Positions 63,272-64,000 of a DNA stretch of 64,000 nucleotides are shown in pieces. Source of the DNA: Pandoraea commovens (lineage in GTDB: Bacteria; Pseudomonadota; Gammaproteobacteria; Burkholderiales; Burkholderiaceae); the NCBI RefSeq assembly GCF_902459615.1, contig NZ_CABPSA010000001.1, positions 1,302,001 to 1,366,000 on the forward strand. The letters are read 5' to 3'. Position 1 is the stretch's first letter. Each line of letters begins with the position of its first letter. Made by a program: the position numbers and the translations under genes. The notes below the pieces were generated by a model that was not told where the DNA came from, searched no databases, and worked only from the letters and a program-made list of their open reading frames with translations.

Positions 63272-63508
63272 ATGAGCTTACTTACTCGCGCTTACATCCT
63301 AGAACAATACGGCGTCAGACTTGGCGTCGCCCAGCTTTCGGAAGTGCTGCGCGTCGCAGAAGGAACCATTCGCAACCAGATCAGCGCCGATACGTTCCCC
63401 GTTCCAACCTACGTCGAAGGAGGCCGTCGTTTCGCATCATACGACGCAATCGCATCCTACCTGGATGCGATTGCGCAAGCTGCGACTTTTCGTGGCAATA
63501 ATGGATAG
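63272..63508 (+). CDS. Small HTH protein after rep
   Basis: 78-residue protein with a helix-turn-helix (LSEVLRVAEGTIRNQISADT) and excisionase/AlpA-like wing (PTYVEGGRRFASYDAIASYL). AAGGA precedes the ATG, 1 bp after the rep stop, so it is coupled to rep. May control excision, copy number or phage transcription. Confidence 0.7.
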   Translation: MSLLTRAYILEQYGVRLGVAQLSEVLRVAEGTIRNQISADTFPVPTYVEGGRRFASYDAIASYLDAIAQAATFRGNNG

Positions 63509-63557
63509 TTTGAGAAGATCACCTTCGGCCAATTTGGCAATTGGTGAGTGCTGAAGG

Positions 63558-63597
63558 GCGCGCCCAGCACAACCGAGGGTTCTGGGCGCGCTTCTTT
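63558..63597 (+). terminator. Terminator of the prophage operon
   Basis: GCGCGCCCAG / CTGGGCGCGC with a 14-nt loop, then TTCTTT. The 175-bp gap 63509-63684 holds nothing else I can name. Confidence 0.8.
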
Positions 63598-63684
63598 CAC
63601 AAAACAGCTAACGGCCAGTCGCGGTCGACAATTTTTGAAATAGTTAGGCACTGAACAAGTTGGCGTATACCCTTATCACGTACT

Positions 63685-64000
63685 CTACGCAGAGGCGGTC
63701 CCAAAATGAAGTTCTCTGTGGCAGTTCGGACATAAAGCGATAGCATTTTCAACCGTATCTTCCCCCCCGTCAGACAACCTCACTTTGTGGTGAACCTCCA
63801 GATATGGAGAGCCGTCAGCCTTTCGAAGAAACGGGGCTGGCTTTGTGCAACGCTGACAGTATCCTTTGGCTTGAAACAGAACCTCTGCGACCACGTCCGC
63901 ATTCCGGATGAAGATATCCGTCACTGCTCTCACCTTGGTCGGCGCCTTCACTGCGGTTTTCAGGCGACGCGCTCGGGACACCTGCGAATCGACGAGTGAC
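63685..64000 (-). CDS. HNH endonuclease, N-terminus beyond window
   Basis: At least 105 residues in view. CQRCTKPAPF, then YLEVHHKVRLSDGGEDTVEN and LCPNCHRELHFG give the two Cys pairs and HH of the ββα-metal nuclease fold. The frame stays open to base 64000 (SLVDSQVSRARRLKTAVKAP), so the GTG at 63981 need not be the start. Restriction-type or homing-type HNH; a defence role is possible in this island but not shown. Confidence 0.8.
   Translation of the reverse strand, partial: SLVDSQVSRARRLKTAVKAPTKVRAVTDIFIRNADVVAEVLFQAKGYCQRCTKPAPFLRKADGSPYLEVHHKVRLSDGGEDTVENAIALCPNCHRELHFGTASA

Larger units (their letters stand above)
54860..63600 (+). mobile_element. Filamentous phage (Inovirus) prophage
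   Basis: About 8.7 kb with the order hairpin region, 82-residue protein, repressor (minus), ssDNA-binding protein, small proteins, major coat, minor coat, pIII/TspB-like, pVI-like, Zot, secretin, Rep, HTH, terminator. All functions expected of an Inoviridae genome are present, and no frame is visibly broken, so it may be active. It has no integrase of its own; XerCD/dif or another host route is possible. I could not identify att sites, and abiE may lie inside the element. Confidence 0.85.

Noticed and set aside
49600-63690. dif or att direct repeats bounding the prophage
   Set aside because: I found only weak similarity (TATAC-CTT...CACGT at about 49615 and 63666), too short and gapped to call an attachment pair.

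Overview
This window looks like a chromosome segment of a GC-rich betaproteobacterium of the Burkholderiaceae. Pandoraea or a close relative fits best, from gene order and protein flavour (ispA-xseB, DUF2782-thrB-BPSS1780-like, uvrD/valS, Burkholderia-type porin, ClcB). I ran no database search, so the genus is inference. About 46.7 kb is ordinary chromosome and about 15.5 kb at the right is an accessory island.

From 1 to 32.6 kb lie housekeeping genes in short transcription units, many bounded by clear rho-independent hairpins: ispA (cut by the left edge), xseB, a Rieske oxygenase, a DMT exporter, a 3-mercaptopyruvate sulfurtransferase, a ZIP metal transporter, a Tat-exported dienelactone-hydrolase-like protein, a type II NADH dehydrogenase, polA, a LOG-family protein, a YeeE/YedE transporter, thrB, uvrD, valS, galU, a TusA-like protein, a Nudix hydrolase, a ClC channel, a threonine-aldolase-like enzyme, a tautomerase, a class II aldolase, an MFS transporter, alaS and a class III CoA-transferase.

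From 32.7 to 46.7 kb is one tightly packed minus-strand operon of 13 genes, mostly with 4-8 bp overlaps. It runs from a GntR/UTRA regulator through a branched-chain-type ABC transporter, LeuC/LeuD-like hydro-lyase, HyuB/HyuA, an isochorismatase-fold protein without the catalytic cysteine, a fumarate-reductase-like flavoprotein and an isocitrate-lyase/PEP-mutase-type lyase, to a strong terminator. A divergent-looking but same-strand porin upstream carries the same 37-bp promoter/operator as gntR, so regulator, uptake and porin look like one regulon. The gene set suggests breakdown of a cyclic amide/imide or a substituted maleate through a hydratase and a C-C lyase; the substrate is unknown.

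From 48.5 kb to the right edge is an accessory island. It opens with relics: a phage-type regulator with an apparent ATT start, a deleted abiEi fragment, a frameshifted filamentous-phage rep gene, an integrase N-terminal fragment and a tRNA-like remnant. Next come a NERD-nuclease/UvrD-helicase with a membrane partner, and an AbiEi/AbiEii toxin-antitoxin pair with a palindromic operator around its -10 box. The rest is a nearly complete filamentous phage (Inovirus) prophage: a hairpin-rich non-coding region, regulator, ssDNA-binding protein, coat proteins including a 28-residue one, a TspB/pIII-like adhesin, pVI-like protein, Zot, its own secretin, a rolling-circle Rep and a small HTH protein. 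An HNH endonuclease gene runs off the right edge. Pieces of the same phage and of abiE occur in both the relic and the intact part, which ties the toxin-antitoxin pair to the phage lineage.
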